Shown here: piece by piece, positions 63,481 through 64,000 of the stretch
How positions within the stretch are numbered: position 1 is the stretch's first letter
How the letters are laid out: the number at the start of each line of letters is the position of its first letter
Source: Eledone cirrhosa
Taxonomy: Eukaryota > Mollusca > Cephalopoda > Octopoda > Eledonidae
DNA length: 64,000 nucleotides
Reading direction: 5' to 3'
Assembly (NCBI GenBank): GCA_964016885.1
Contig: OZ024743.1
Location: forward strand, 188,908,357-188,972,356
The notes under the pieces: model-generated
What the model saw: only the letters and a program-made list of their open reading frames with translations
Database searches by the model: none
What the model was told of the DNA's origin: nothing
Made by a program: the position numbers and the translations under genes

Positions 63481-63514
63481 ATACACATATTATTATTACT
63501 ATATATATATATAG

Positions 63515-64000
63515 CGAGAATCGTATTTCAGCTATTGGAAATTAGCGAAAAACAACTTCCGAGATGTGTGGAAAGCGCTCCATAGAAGCTAGTGAACTAG
63601 AGCTACAACATAAGTTAAAAGGCCAAACACACTGAGACGATGGTTAAACCATTATCCGCACAGCCATTGAAACGCCCAAGTAATTCGGGTCAAACAAATA
63701 AAATATGATTATATATATACACATAATAATAAGTTACAGTATCGTAAAAGAGTATAGAAAGAAGAGATATAGAGAGGTGCGATATAGAATATTACATGCC
63801 AAAAGCAAATGCGTAGTGTGCTTGCTTGGGTTATTAGGGTTAAATATTAGAGAAAGTTAATATTTTACGTAAGGTTTAAGCAGAGCCGGAATAAGCAAAT
63901 GAATGAGTGATTGAAAGAGTTACAAGCCATTAAAACATATCCTTATATAGCTCTTACACGTGTTTCACACAGAGGGTTCATCGGAGGCAGATATTAATAA
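63515..64000. other. Anonymous DNA with a hammerhead-like relic
   Basis: No gene seen. On the minus strand 63984-63963 reads CCGATGAACCCTCTGTGTGAAA and continues into CACGTGT. The GAAA and the palindromic stem III (ACACGTGT) fit a hammerhead, but the core CTGATGA has one base changed and stem II is weak. Confidence 0.35.

Larger units (their letters stand above)
58021..63514 (+). mobile_element. Tx1/L1-like LINE, best preserved element, in a TA/TTA microsatellite
   Basis: ORF1 and ORF2 are both open. The element body starts near 58061, directly after ATTATTATTACTATATATAT microsatellite. It ends after AATAAA (63436-63441) in a similar microsatellite, with ATTATTATTACTATATATAT again at 63489. 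The repeated block is a candidate target-site duplication, although simple sequence makes this uncertain. ORF1 is open up to the 5' junction without an ATG, so the copy is probably 5' truncated. The coding part is much more GC-rich than its surroundings. Confidence 0.85.

Noticed and set aside
63825..63850. Telomere-like TTAGGG
   Set aside because: A single TTAGGG inside GGTTATTAGGGTTAAATA is not an array.

Overview
The window looks like AT-rich, repeat-dense genomic DNA from a cephalopod mollusc, most likely an octopus. This is an inference. It rests on many copies of a tRNA-derived SINE that resembles the octopus OR1/OR2 type (name from memory, not searched), on an RTE-type LINE whose 3' tail ends in (ATG/GAT)n, and on abundant (TA)n, (TTA)n and (CA)n microsatellites. 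I found no host protein-coding exon, tRNA gene or rRNA gene that I could defend. All supportable coding sequence belongs to retroelements.

Layout. 1-3420: decayed near-full-length RTE LINE (+). 4020-5763: LINE with a restriction-like endonuclease (R4/Dong-like), (-). 5770-14100: SINEs, LINE relics and 3'-tail fragments in otherwise anonymous AT-rich DNA. 15460-15925: large TA/CA satellite. 17097-19960: Penelope-like element (PLE) with RT, GIY-YIG and a hammerhead-like core in its 3' region, preceded by an inverted internal piece of a second copy. 20006-25680: SINE insertions with clear target-site duplications around an RTE copy with an 848-codon uninterrupted frame (20419-23352, -). 28738-30860 and 37880-40140: two more young RTE copies with few lesions. 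33816-36045: second RLE-type LINE (-), dead. 40890-43540: three long foldback (inverted-repeat) elements. 45240-54845: SINE clusters, RTE relics and another young RTE 3' copy. 55055-57020: GIY-YIG end of a different PLE followed by an extremely C-rich tract. 58053-63480: best preserved element, a Tx1/L1-like LINE with ORF1 (zinc knuckle) and intact ORF2 (APE endonuclease, RT, C-terminal zinc motif) sitting in a TA/TTA microsatellite.

How the parts fit together. The RTE LINE 3' tail, with its (GAT)n end, is shared by a tRNA-headed SINE (48845-49190 and 16130-16432), so the LINE probably supplies the reverse transcriptase for that SINE. The tail contains a 47-49 bp unit whose copy number differs between insertions. 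The RTE polyprotein carries a C4HC3 (PHD-like) zinc finger between RT and C-terminal domain. Hammerhead-ribozyme-like cores occur in or near PLE-derived DNA at several places. Boundaries of repeat features are read by eye and are good to about 10-20 bases unless stated; family names are from recognition, not from a search.
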